The notes beneath the pieces are model-generated. The model was not told where the DNA came from. It saw only the letters and a list, made by a program, of their open reading frames with translations, and did no database searches. From the NCBI GenBank assembly GCA_050084985.1, contig JBITNC010000002.1:1612001-1676000 (forward strand): a stretch of DNA of 64,000 bases. The letters are read 5' to 3'. Source of the DNA: Nageia nagi (taxonomy: Eukaryota > Pinophyta). The translations under genes were made by a program, and so were the position numbers. Below are positions 22,042-31,949 of this stretch, one piece after another. Each line of letters opens with the position of its first letter. Position 1 is the stretch's first letter.

Positions 22042-24355
22042 GTCTTGCATATGTGTCTATTGAGAATAATAATTTACTTTGGAATCTCAAATTTGGGCAC
22101 TTAAATTTGGAAGTTTGTAATCATTGACATCTCAAGAGATGGTCTATGGATTTCCAAAGGTGAAGGACCAAAAGGTTGTTTGTGAAGGATGTTCTTTGGG
22201 AAAATATTCTAGATAGAATTTTCCTAAAGGAAAATCCTAAAGAGCTTCATATCCTCTTCAAATTATCAATTTTGACATTTTTGGACCTATGCAAACCTTG
22301 ATTTTGGGTAAGAACTCATATTTTCTTACTATCATTAATGATTACTCAATAATGTGTTGGGTGTTTTTCATTAAACATAAGGATAAATAATTCAATTATT
22401 TCAAAGATTTCAGAAATTTGGTTGAGAACCAAAGTGGATGCACTATCAAGTATTTAAGGACTCATAGAGGTGGAGAGTTTTGTTCAAATGAGTTTCTACA
22501 ATTTTGTAAGGACCATGAAATTAAGAGATAAGTTATTATTTCCTTCACTCCACAAAAAAATGGAGTAGCTAAAGAAATAATATGATTGTATTTGAGATGG
22601 CTAGAAACATGTTCCAAACAAAGAAGTTTAAAAATATGTATTGGCTTGATGCAGTTCAGACAACAATATACAATGAAGATTGTATTTAATTGGTTACTAT
22701 GAGAACACTAAATCTTATAGGCATTACAATCCTAGAACCTGTAAGGTTGTGGTGTCAAGAGATGTAATTTTTGATGAAGGGTGAGTATATGGACATCAAA
22801 AACTATATGTTAGTGATGGTTACCATGTTGGAAGCTCCTTAAGTGGACAATCTAGTATGCAACCCAAATAACTATAAGTGCAACCTAACCAATAAAAAAT
22901 GCACTCCAAGCCACCTTCTAGCTTGTTAAACAATCCCAATTTAAGTACTACAAGTATCTCATCAAGTGATAGTTATCCAATTTTTTTTTTTTGTGTTATG
23001 AAGATAAAGTGAGGTAAAAAGGCACTTTAAGATCATCATCCTACTCAATTTTTGGACAAAAAACTTCATAAAATATTGACAAGGAGTCAAGATTAAGAAA
23101 GGAACCAAGTTATTTGAAGATTTGAGAATATACACATGTATGGAGATGAAGATGAAGGTTAACCAAAAGATAATGTTATGAACTATGCATTGATAACTAT
23201 TTCTAATTTTGAACCTTCTTGTTATTTACAAGCTTGTAATAATAGTGTTTGGATGCAATCTATGAAAGAAGAAATCAATTCCATTATGAAGAATGACAAC
23301 TTTTTGGATTGCACAAGAGAAAGAAATGTGTGGGTTCTAAGTGGGTCTACAAGAAAAAGTGTAACAATGATGGAAGCATTGAAAGGTACAAGGCTAGGTT
23401 TGTTGCTAAGGAATTTACTCAAAAATATAGAATTGAATATGAAGAGAATTTTGTATTTGTAGCAAGGCAAGAAATAGTAAGGTTGGTTCTTTCATTGGCT
23501 TCCCAAAAATAGTGGATTATACATCACATGGATATTCAAAGTGCATTATTGAATGGCTACTTGAATAAGGAGGTGTATGTACAACAACCTCAAGGTTTTG
23601 AGATCAAAGGAAAATAAAACCATGTGTAAAAGTTGAAGAAGGTCTTATATGGTCATAAGCAAGCACTACGAGCTTGGTACACACTAATTGATGCCTACTT
23701 TTAACAATTTTGCTTCAAAAGGAGCAAGAGTAAAACTACCTTGTATTTCAAGAAAGAAGGTGATGATATTTTTCTTGTATATTGATGACTTGATCTATAT
23801 GGGTAGTAGTTCCTTGTTGAATAACGATTTTAAGGCTGCAATGATGACTGAGTTTGAGGTGAAGGATTTAGGTCTGATTTATTATTTTCTTAGCATGGAG
23901 GTGCATTAAAGAAAGGATCAAATCTTCATTTTTCAAACCAAGTATGTAAAGATACAATCAAGTAGTATAAGATGGAAACTTATAAACCAATTTCTACTCC
24001 CATTGCTCATGAAGAGTTGTTGTGCAAGGATCATGAGGATGATAAAGTACATATGATAAACTATAGAAGCATTATTGGAAGTCTTATGTTTCTCACCAAT
24101 ACAAGACTTGATATTGCATATGTTATCTCCTTGGTATCTAGGTACATGAGTGAACCTTATGTTTTGCACTTGAAGGCTGCAAAAAGAATATTGAGTTATG
24201 TTTGTGAAACCATTGATTTTGACATTCATTATTCTCATATTGAAAAGATGAAGTTGATTCATTTTAGTGATTCTGATTTGGATAGTGACTTGAATGATTG
24301 AAATTCTACTTCTAGTAATTATTTCTCACTTAGATCAAGGTTAATTACTTAGAGT
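22042..24355 (+). pseudogene. Copia pol relic of a different lineage
   Basis: Broken Copia pol on the plus strand. It opens in the pre-integrase region (LWNLKFGHLN, about 22075) and the CEGC half of the zinc finger. Integrase core pieces follow (FDIFGPM near 22270; THRGGEF near 22470, with His where the catalytic Asp belongs). A deletion precedes the YYENTKSYRHYN stretch near 22690. RT (23190-24300) shows the SKWVYKKK region, MDIQSALLNG and YIDDL (about 23780). The start of RNase H (DSDLDSDLND) is followed by about 50 bp and then loss of similarity. Numerous stops and frameshifts occur, and no LTRs are recognised. Residue choices differ from elements 1-3, so this is another Copia lineage. Confidence 0.85.
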
Positions 24356-24527
24356 TCTATTGAATATTTTTAGTGACCCTTAGGATGAGCTAAGTAGTAA
24401 CTATATTAAAATATTAACATGTGATACTGTATTATGTTTATTATTATCTAAGATAAACATGAATCATTAATAAAGATAATAGAGAACAATAATCTAAATA
24501 TAAATAAATGTAACAGTAAATAACAAA

Positions 24528-24672
24528 TCTTGCCCCCTTAAATTCTAAGGTGGTAGGAATTACCCGGGCACTACTCACCCCATTAAAGTATAAGGCAACA
24601 GGTTCTGCCCACTCCTTAAAGTATAAGATGGTAGGTTCTACCTGCCCCTTAAAGTATAAGGTGGTGGTTATA
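24528..24672. repeat. Short tandem array, unit about 45 bp
   Basis: About four degenerate copies of a unit containing ccttaaagtataaggtggta followed by a ttctacctgcc-like phrase. The copies vary in length and in some bases. Confidence 0.8.
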
Positions 24673-24689
24673 CATTATCACCTTAAATA

Positions 24690-25410
24690 ATGTAGTACAA
24701 TTTAAGGAGCTTTGCTAGCAGGAAAATTGAGATTTTTAGCAACACCCTCAACAATGGCAGACATATTCTTGTCACTAAAGTTGTTTGGTGGAGACTTTTA
24801 CCCTCCAATAAAGAGCTTTTTTAGTCTAGTAATATGGAATGGGAGGTTGATAAAAAATATATACGTTAAAGTAAGGATTCAAATAAAACAACTTTCAAGG
24901 GAGGTAGTTGTGAAAACTTCCTTGGTTGAAACTTTGGCAACCCAAAGAATGGACAAAGATAAATTGCTTCTCTTAGAAAGTGGCATGTAAGAATATTCTA
25001 ACGAGGGATAATTTATGCAAAAAAGGATTTATAGGGCTAAATAAAAGCATATTATGCACTAAGAATAAAAAATCAATATCCTACCTCCTCTTTGAATGCA
25101 CTTTTGCATAAAAAGTATGGATTCTCCATCATGACACCTTTTACTTAGGGGAGGCACCAAATATCACATTGGATCCTTTTGGGATTATTGGAATACTCCA
25201 AAACTCAAAGCATACCAAAAAATAATATGATCATTAGGGTCAAGTTTCATATGGTGGTAAATATGGTTAGAGAGGAATTACAAAATTTTCAATGATGAAT
25301 ACAAATATATTGAATGGACCAAGAATAATGTAAAAAGGAATATTTTGGAATTAGTGATTTCAAAAAATCCACTGGAAACTAATCTATTAAAAGAGGAAGT
25401 TGTAATATGA
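24690..25410 (+). pseudogene. LINE (non-LTR) 3' fragment, zf-RVT region
   Basis: With frameshifts the plus strand reads VWWRLLPSNKELF, then NILTRDNLCKKGFIG (about 24990-25040), ILCTKNKKSISYLLFEC (about 25050-25100) and KVWILHHD. A WWKIW region and a RNYKIFNDE-like stretch follow near 25250-25300. This is the order of the zinc-binding domain found after the reverse transcriptase in plant L1-type LINEs. The 5' part, including the catalytic RT, is missing, as is usual for 5'-truncated LINE copies. I could not fix the 3' end or find a clear poly-A tail. Confidence 0.72.
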
Positions 25411-26640
25411 AGAAATTTATAGAAATGAATATTGGGAGCCATCAAAGGGTGAATACTTTAAATGAACAACATTTGGATGATCCAAGGGAATCATAGTGAA
25501 AAGAAATAAAGAAATAAAAAGGTGAAAGCAAAAGGGAACAGAAAAAGGAACTAAGAAGAAAAGAGAATAAACAAGGTCAAATTCACAATAAACTTCTAAC
25601 AAAACCTAGGAATGTAGAAACCCATGGAGAGGATATAAGGTTGATTCATATTTTGGAGATTGCTAAAAATGATAGGTAATGTAATAGTGAAATGTAATCA
25701 AATATTTTAAATAAGCACTTTTATTAAAATAATATGGGTTTACTTCTAACGATGCTTACACTTAGAAGAAATCCCCTATGATAAGTTGAGGAGAGCAACA
25801 TGGACTAGGCATACAAAGGAAATGAGGTGGAAGAAAGGAGGGTTTTTGGTTTAGCTTCCTTGAAAAGCTTGAATCTATTTGGGCAAAGTCCCAAGAGTCG
25901 CAACCAACACTAGTTAGAAACCATTGATTAGATTCAATATATGTGAAGGGGAGAGTATTGAACATGCGGTTTCCTTTTTTCCACTTGAGAGGTTTAAACG
26001 CCCACTTTGCTATCCAACTCCCCTCACATGATTTGATGATTAGTTATATTTTGTGTCAGTGGTAGCTAAGAAATTGAAAGTATTATTTTAGCACACAATA
26101 TATGGGGAAACTTTGAAACTTGGTTTATGATCCTATTGTTGACATATGTAAATAAATTAAGAGAAGCTTTTCTCATAATAAAATCCCATTAAAGAAGATA
26201 ACATAAGATCAATTATGTTTTATGTCAAATGATGGTTGAATTGTTTTATTTTATTAATAAATTATATATTAAAATTTATACCAACTCTATTTAATATTAA
26301 TAATAATGAATACGATAATTTTTTTTAATTGAGATTCAACTTACTTCCATCAGTATAATATTATAAATAATCAATAATTGAAAATCAAATAAAATGAGAA
26401 AAAAATAAATGATGAAAAAAAAATAATAACCTTTCATATACTTTCTTTATCTTAAATTGAAACCTTAATAAATTAATAGAATGAGTTTAACATCTTATCT
26501 CAATCTAGGCATCACATCTCATCATCCCAAAAAACATGTAAGGTGGACACAACTACGAACCGCCCACCGCACCTAACGCCGACAAATGACTACAATAATA
26601 TCCCATTGAAATAATTTTATTTTATTACATACATATCCAT
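25411..26640. other. Unassigned A+T-rich DNA upstream of the DUF1223 gene
   Basis: No coding similarity, structured repeat or RNA gene was recognised. Composition turns sharply more GC-rich from about 26660. Confidence 0.4.
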
Positions 26641-26666
26641 TTCTTCTATTGAAATCTGATACGGTC

Positions 26667-26879
26667 AGCTTAGGCCCCTCCTCAGCCGTGAACATCGTTT
26701 TTCCCGGCCTCCGCTACCTTCGCAGACACGCGTCCAGTACAGATGCAAACCCGCTGGATTTTGACATCTCGGAAGCAGCAATTGCATTTTTAAAGCGCCA
26801 GACGCAACCAAGCGTAGGTGAAAATGAACTGACAGACGCTCAGAAAGCATCAAAATTCAGTATTTGTATCCCACTCTGA
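26667..26879 (+). pseudogene. Exon-like fragment, possible organelle-targeted N-terminus
   Basis: An open stretch with gene-like, higher-GC composition reads SAVNIVFPGLRYLRRHASST and continues as an acidic, helix-like segment to a stop at 26877. The Arg-rich, Ser-rich beginning resembles a mitochondrial or plastid presequence, but I do not recognise the protein. There is no in-frame ATG upstream. A possible splice donor lies at 26860-26861 (cag/gtattt reading). It could be the first exon of a lost gene, a duplicated exon, or part of the 5' region of the next gene. It ends about 120 bp before that gene's ATG, and its frame is closed by a stop first. Confidence 0.4.
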
Positions 26880-26996
26880 CAACCCAGAATTCCAGTTTTC
26901 CCTTCTTTTACTCTTCTTCTTCCTCACGCTTCTATTTCCAGATAGAGAAATTGGATTTTGAGAACTGGGTGGTGAAGGATTAGATCTGGGGAAACC

Positions 26997-27977
26997 ATGT
27001 CTTGGCTGTGCTGTTGCGCCCGACGGAAAAACGAGAACCATGGAGTCGAGGCGACGGAGATTTCCCGAGCTGTGAGTGGAGCCAGAGTGCACACCACCAC
27101 GGACGGAGTCGACGTCGATCTGAGCCGGAAGTCTGCTGCGCCGGTGGCGTCTACCTCCAAGCCGGTAAAAGGCCCTGCGCATGGGCCGGTTCTCGTAGAA
27201 CTGTTCACTTCCCAGGGCTGCAGCTCATGTCCGTCGGCCGATCTGCTGTTATCAAAGCTGGGGCGAGGAGACGCGCAGGATCTGGAGCTGGACGTGCCGG
27301 TTATCGTGCTGGCGTTCCATGTTGAGTTTTGGGACTACCTGGGATGGAAGGATCCGTTTGCCAGCAGTTTGTGGACGGTGAGGCAGAGAGCCTACAGCGA
27401 GGCGTTGGAATTAGACAGCATTTATACTCCGCAGGCGGTCGTGCAGGGACGTGCACAGTGCATTGGTTCGAATGCTGATGCCCTTTTTTCTCTCATTCGC
27501 TCGGCTCCGCGTTTTACACTTACCGACATACAGGTAGGCATGAAAATTCCTCAGATCTAATTTTCAGAATTTGTTGTAATTGATCTGATACCGTTTTTTT
27601 TTTTTTTTTTGCAGGCAACGGTGTCCAAGCCTTCTGATACAACTCTGCAGGTGAGCTTGAGCGGGCCTCTGCGATTCAAAGTGGATGGGTACAGTCTCGA
27701 CATTTTGGTGGCTCTTTACGAGAATGGTCATGTGACGGACTGTCCTAAGGGGGAGAACAAGGGGAGAGTCTTGACAAATGATTTTGTGGTGAAGGGCTTG
27801 GAAAAGGCTCGCAGTGTCAGCGACGTATCTGCGAGGAAGACGATCACGGGAAAAGTTACCTTCAATCTGTGGGAAGGATTTACAGGAAGCAGATGTGGTT
27901 TAGTTATGTTGATGCAGAACTCTTCCACTATGGAGATCCAGGGAGTGCAGAGTATTGCATTGCCAGGAAACATATGA
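26997..27977 (+). CDS. DUF1223-family protein, two exons, thioredoxin-like motif
   Basis: The only intact gene in the window. Exon 1 (26997-27533, 179 codons) and exon 2 (27615-27977, 120 codons plus stop) join in phase 0 to give 299 residues. After a Cys-rich start (MSWLCCCARR) and a hydrophilic stretch of about 50 residues comes the DUF1223 core. It has VLVELFTSQGCSSCPSAD, with a CSSC pair at residues 75-78, AFHVEFWDYLGWKDPF at 106-121, the VRQRAYSEAL region and IYTPQAVVQGR at 142-152. The second exon carries the beta-rich C-terminal half. These motifs are typical of this family, which is known from bacteria and plants and has a thioredoxin-like fold. Its biochemical role is not established. 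The CxxC suggests redox chemistry and the N-terminal Cys cluster suggests S-acylation; both are inference. GC content is well above the surroundings. Confidence 0.9.
27534..27614 (+). other. Intron of the DUF1223 gene
   Basis: An 81-bp GT-AG intron (gtaggc ... tttttttttgcag) with a long T run before the acceptor. It falls between codons 179 and 180. Reading through it would give a stop at once, and splicing restores the domain. Confidence 0.9.
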
Positions 27978-30404
27978 TGGGTTAGGTCTGATTTGACTTT
28001 GTGTTATTTACTTGAAAATTTCAATAGGAGATTCTTTTAGCTGTTGTCATGATGATTGTAAATTGAGATCCATTCTTTGTTGGCTCTAGACTTGATTGGG
28101 GCTTTTGATTTGGTATTTTGTGAAAAAAGGCAGGTGTATAGTAATTTCGATTCCATGTGGTTTCCATTTGTATTCAGATTGAGGCAATGAGCATACATCA
28201 TTTTATGATAATGAGCTCACATTGTTTTGCAATTACTAAATGTGAATCTTCTTGCAAAGCAATATTGTGTATTACTCTTATTTTATATGGATCAGGGCCG
28301 CTTGCATCTTACACCGTAGAAGATGTTCCAAGCAGAAATGGAAATTAGAAGAGCAGGGATTTCCCAAACAAAGTAGGAAATTAGTTTTTTCCGTTTATCT
28401 TCTTGCTCTGAAGAGAATGATTGTTTTTATTTGTTAATTAGGATTCTTACTTCAACCAGGATTTACAGTTTGCCTTGTCTTCATTTGGTTATCTAATTCA
28501 TCTTTATAGTATTTTTGAAAGATTTGAAGTTAGATCTCATCTACTTCCCAACTCCCCTCACTAAAACTTACAGCAGCTTTTTTCATTGAATCCCACAGTA
28601 ATTTTAAATGTTATAAATAACAATTAGGAATATGAATTGTAACAAATTTCCTCTAGCAAAACTTGAAAGGCAACATGCCTCGAAACATTAAAGCTGGGCT
28701 TCATCACTAAACTCGGGCGTCATAAATCAGCCTCTAACGAAGGGAACTAAACAATGAAGCAAAAAGGAAAGATCTCAAATAGTTTTGAACAACACACCAA
28801 AAAATAACTAGAAATATGATGATTCTTAGATTATTAGATCTATTTGTCCTTCCAATCATTCAACTATGTGGTTATCTTCATCTTCAAATTCAACTGCATG
28901 ACAAAAAGTTCGACTTAAGACTTTTGTTGATTGGTTTTTCTTGTCAAGAAAAAACTAGGATATCAATGGGTTCAAAATGAGGTGATCCTTAAAGAGTAAC
29001 ATGAACTTCTTTTTCGAATGGTGTGACAACTTGAATAATGTTTCCTATCACAAACGAATCCTTTATCACAAAAGCTAACCATTGTTGAATACTTGCTTGA
29101 AAGTGAAATCCTTTGATTCAATCTAAGCGCAAAGTTTGTTAAATTGTTGAGTTCTCAAGTTCTTTTTAATGGTTTTGTTCTTGCTCTATCTCACATCGAA
29201 GATATTAGCTCCCCATAGCATGTTCAATTCTTTCCAAGATAGTTGTTTAATGTTGCATAGCTTGCACAAAACATTATTTACCTTCACAATTTAATTATAT
29301 AACAAACTTGATAACTTATGAAATGACATCAAAAATAAAATTACTGCACAACATACTTGTAACTTTATTCTTCAATTTCAGAAGGATCTCACAAGAAAAA
29401 ATAGACAAATGAGATAAATCAAAATTAATATCTTTATTGATATAACAAGTTTCATTACATCAATATTTTTGCCTTCCAAGAGATCCTTAAAATGGAGAGC
29501 CTCTTCTAATTTATAGAGCTATTAGGAGGTTACAAAGTGACCATTCATTTATATTGACTCTTCAATTTCCTAATCTTTTAACAATATAAATTTTCAACTT
29601 CCTAGGTCAAGTGTCACTTTAAACTTAATTTATAATAAAATTGAAATCACAATTAAATTCAAATTATCTAGCATATACAAAAATAACTAATTTTCCTATA
29701 GATAACCCAAGTAATTTTAAAACATCACCATGTGTCATGTGGAGCACTTTGAAGTTGGCAATCATCTTTTCAAAGTTGTTGACAACAAAAAGTGATTACA
29801 GTAGTGAATGCATCATATTCTTTCGCTTTCTTAGCATTTGACTTTGTTGAAGTTGCCTGAAGCTTCTTCAAAATTTTACCTTTACTTGAGTCATTGCATT
29901 CATTTTTTAGTCCTTGCTTGATGTTCTTCCTTTTCCTCCTTTCGAATTGTGCTTCCCATGGTTTGTTGCAAGCATTCACATGGTTGTTGTGTATAATTCC
30001 ATTTTGTGGACAAACTTCATATATCAGATAGTAAATGAAAATTTATGAACAAAAAAAACTAAAACATAGATAATAGAATACTCCCCTTCTTAGAGTGTCT
30101 TGATTTCATAGATAGTTGAAAAATGTAGAATATTTGGTCTTCATAATAACTTTGAACTTCAAATTTTATACTATATCATAGAAGAACTCCTCTTTCCAAC
30201 AATGAGAAAAATAAAGTCTCGATGCAGAAGTTATGATCGTTTGACAGTGACCCTCTTGAATGGACCTCCTTCAAGTCTTCTCATGTGAAAAGTTCATTTT
30301 CCTATGAATGTTGGTATTGAAACTCATTTTTTATGATTTTATATTGTATTTCATCCTCTCATCTTTCCAACAGTTAGTTCGATAAGAGAAACAAAGTTGC
30401 GATG
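27978..30404. other. No gene seen downstream of the DUF1223 gene
   Basis: The first few hundred bases should hold the 3' untranslated region and polyadenylation site, but I see no clear canonical signal. The rest is A+T-rich, with short open frames of no recognisable type. Two diverged copies of a phrase containing tctttccaaca and rataaagt occur near 30190 and 30360, leading into the minisatellite. Confidence 0.4.
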
Positions 30405-31125
30405 TGAAAGTTGAAGCAAGTCACGCACGTGCAAGGTTGAAGCAAGTCACATAATTGCAAGGTTGAAGGAAGTTGCCAGTTGCATATTTGCAAGATGATG
30501 GATCTTTCATTTTTCACATCTACTCACAAGTCACACATTTGCTAGTAGACCAAACTGAAATTGGGCTAAGTACTATTTGCAAGTCGCACGTATGCAAGGT
30601 TGAAGCAAGTCGCATATTTGCAAGGTTGAAGCAAGTCGCAAGTCACACATCTGCTAAATGATAGATCTTTTATTTTCCACATTTGCTACTAGCCCAACTT
30701 AAATTTTGGTTAAATGTTAATCGCAAGTCGCACGTGTGCAAGGTTGACACAAGTCACAAGTTGTACATTTGCAAGATGGTAGATCTTTCATTTTCCACAT
30801 TTGTAACTAGCCCAAACTAAATTTTGTGTTAGTCTCAAGGCACACATATGCAAGGTTGAAGCAAGTTGCATATTTGCAAAGTTGAAGCAAGTCCCACATT
30901 TGCAAGATGATAGATTTTTTATTTTCTACATTTATGACTAGCCCAACTGAATTTTGCTAAGTGTTAGTCGCAAGTCGCATATTTACAACTAACCCAAATT
31001 TGATTTTGGCTAAGTTTTAGTAGCAAATCACACATGTGCAAGGTTGAAGCAAGTCGTACATTTGCAAAGTTGAAGCAAATCACAAGTTGCACATTTGCAA
31101 GATGATATATGTTTTCCAAATTTAT
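30405..31125. repeat. Degenerate minisatellite with higher-order structure
   Basis: A short unit (core caagtcgcacatttgcaagg followed by ttgaag) is repeated many times. It alternates with a longer phrase containing gatagatctttcattttcca and ctagcccaact. Together they form about five larger repeats of roughly 120-180 bp. Copies vary widely (gtcaca, gtcgca, gttgca), so the array is old. Confidence 0.88.
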
Positions 31126-31247
31126 GAAGTCCTACTAAGGTATTTCGAGTTTGTATAATTTATCCAAGTCTGTGCATTCATTCATGCTATTTGTACTTTG
31201 TTGAGCTAGAAAAACAATGAAAATGTGAATTTCACATCAGCTATAGG

Positions 31248-31313
31248 CATCTTCTCCAATGATGTTTAGGCATCTTACCTCATCTTCTCCAATGATGTTT
31301 AGGCATTTTACCT
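31248..31313. repeat. 33-bp duplication
   Basis: Two adjacent 33-bp units (31248-31280 and 31281-31313) differ at one visible base. The unit is a multiple of three and repeats an 11-residue phrase in the minus-strand open frame, but no domain is evident. Confidence 0.9.
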
Positions 31314-31510
31314 CATCACAAGAATGTTTAAAATTGATCTTAGGTATTTTTATTATAGAACTAATTTGGAATATGAATACCAAATTGATCTTGTTTAAAA
31401 TTTGATCACAAGGTTTATCATCTTCATGTTGCACTAGATATTCTAAAAGGAATGTCTTGATTATTTCTTCATATGATTGCTCTAATATTTTGAACTTTTC
31501 ACCTTAAGGA

Positions 31511-31921
31511 TGTTATGATGCTACAAATATGAAAAGGGAAATATTGCAGAAATGAAATGAATATTGATTTGAAACAGGAAAATGACAACTATCTATTGGA
31601 AATAACAGAGCATGCGCTAGTAAATAGAACACGAAATAGCATCAATAAGTAGATAAGGATAGGATTTTTTTTGAATAGTAACAGAACCATAGGCCACTTC
31701 GAGGGGGCTACCTCCTTACAACTCCCAAGGTAAAAAATAATGTTCAAGATGCATTTCTCCACACACATCTATCTATTTATATTAAACTAACCCTAACCCT
31801 AATAGTAATGCAAAATCAAGCCCCTCCCTTACAATCACAATATTATGGTTTAAAATATAGATCGATTATTTAATAAAATACTAATACTAACACTAAATTG
31901 TTAGGATGTGGGATCCTAACA
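31511..31921 (-). repeat. 3' LTR of Gypsy A
   Basis: A 411-bp LTR, tgttatgatg to ggatcctaaca in plus-strand reading. Just inside it, at 31922-31960, lies the reversed polypurine-type sequence of the internal end. Confidence 0.93.
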
Positions 31922-31949
31922 TGCCACCCCTCTTGGGATGAAGCTTTAT

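Noticed and set aside
26850-27208. Minus-strand open frames over the DUF1223 gene
   Set aside because: They lie opposite exon 1 and its 5' region. The plus-strand reading has a recognised domain and a splice structure.
30405-31125. Regular repeats that could suggest a CRISPR array
   Set aside because: The units are degenerate, the spacing is uneven, there are no unique spacers or cas genes, and the DNA is plant nuclear.
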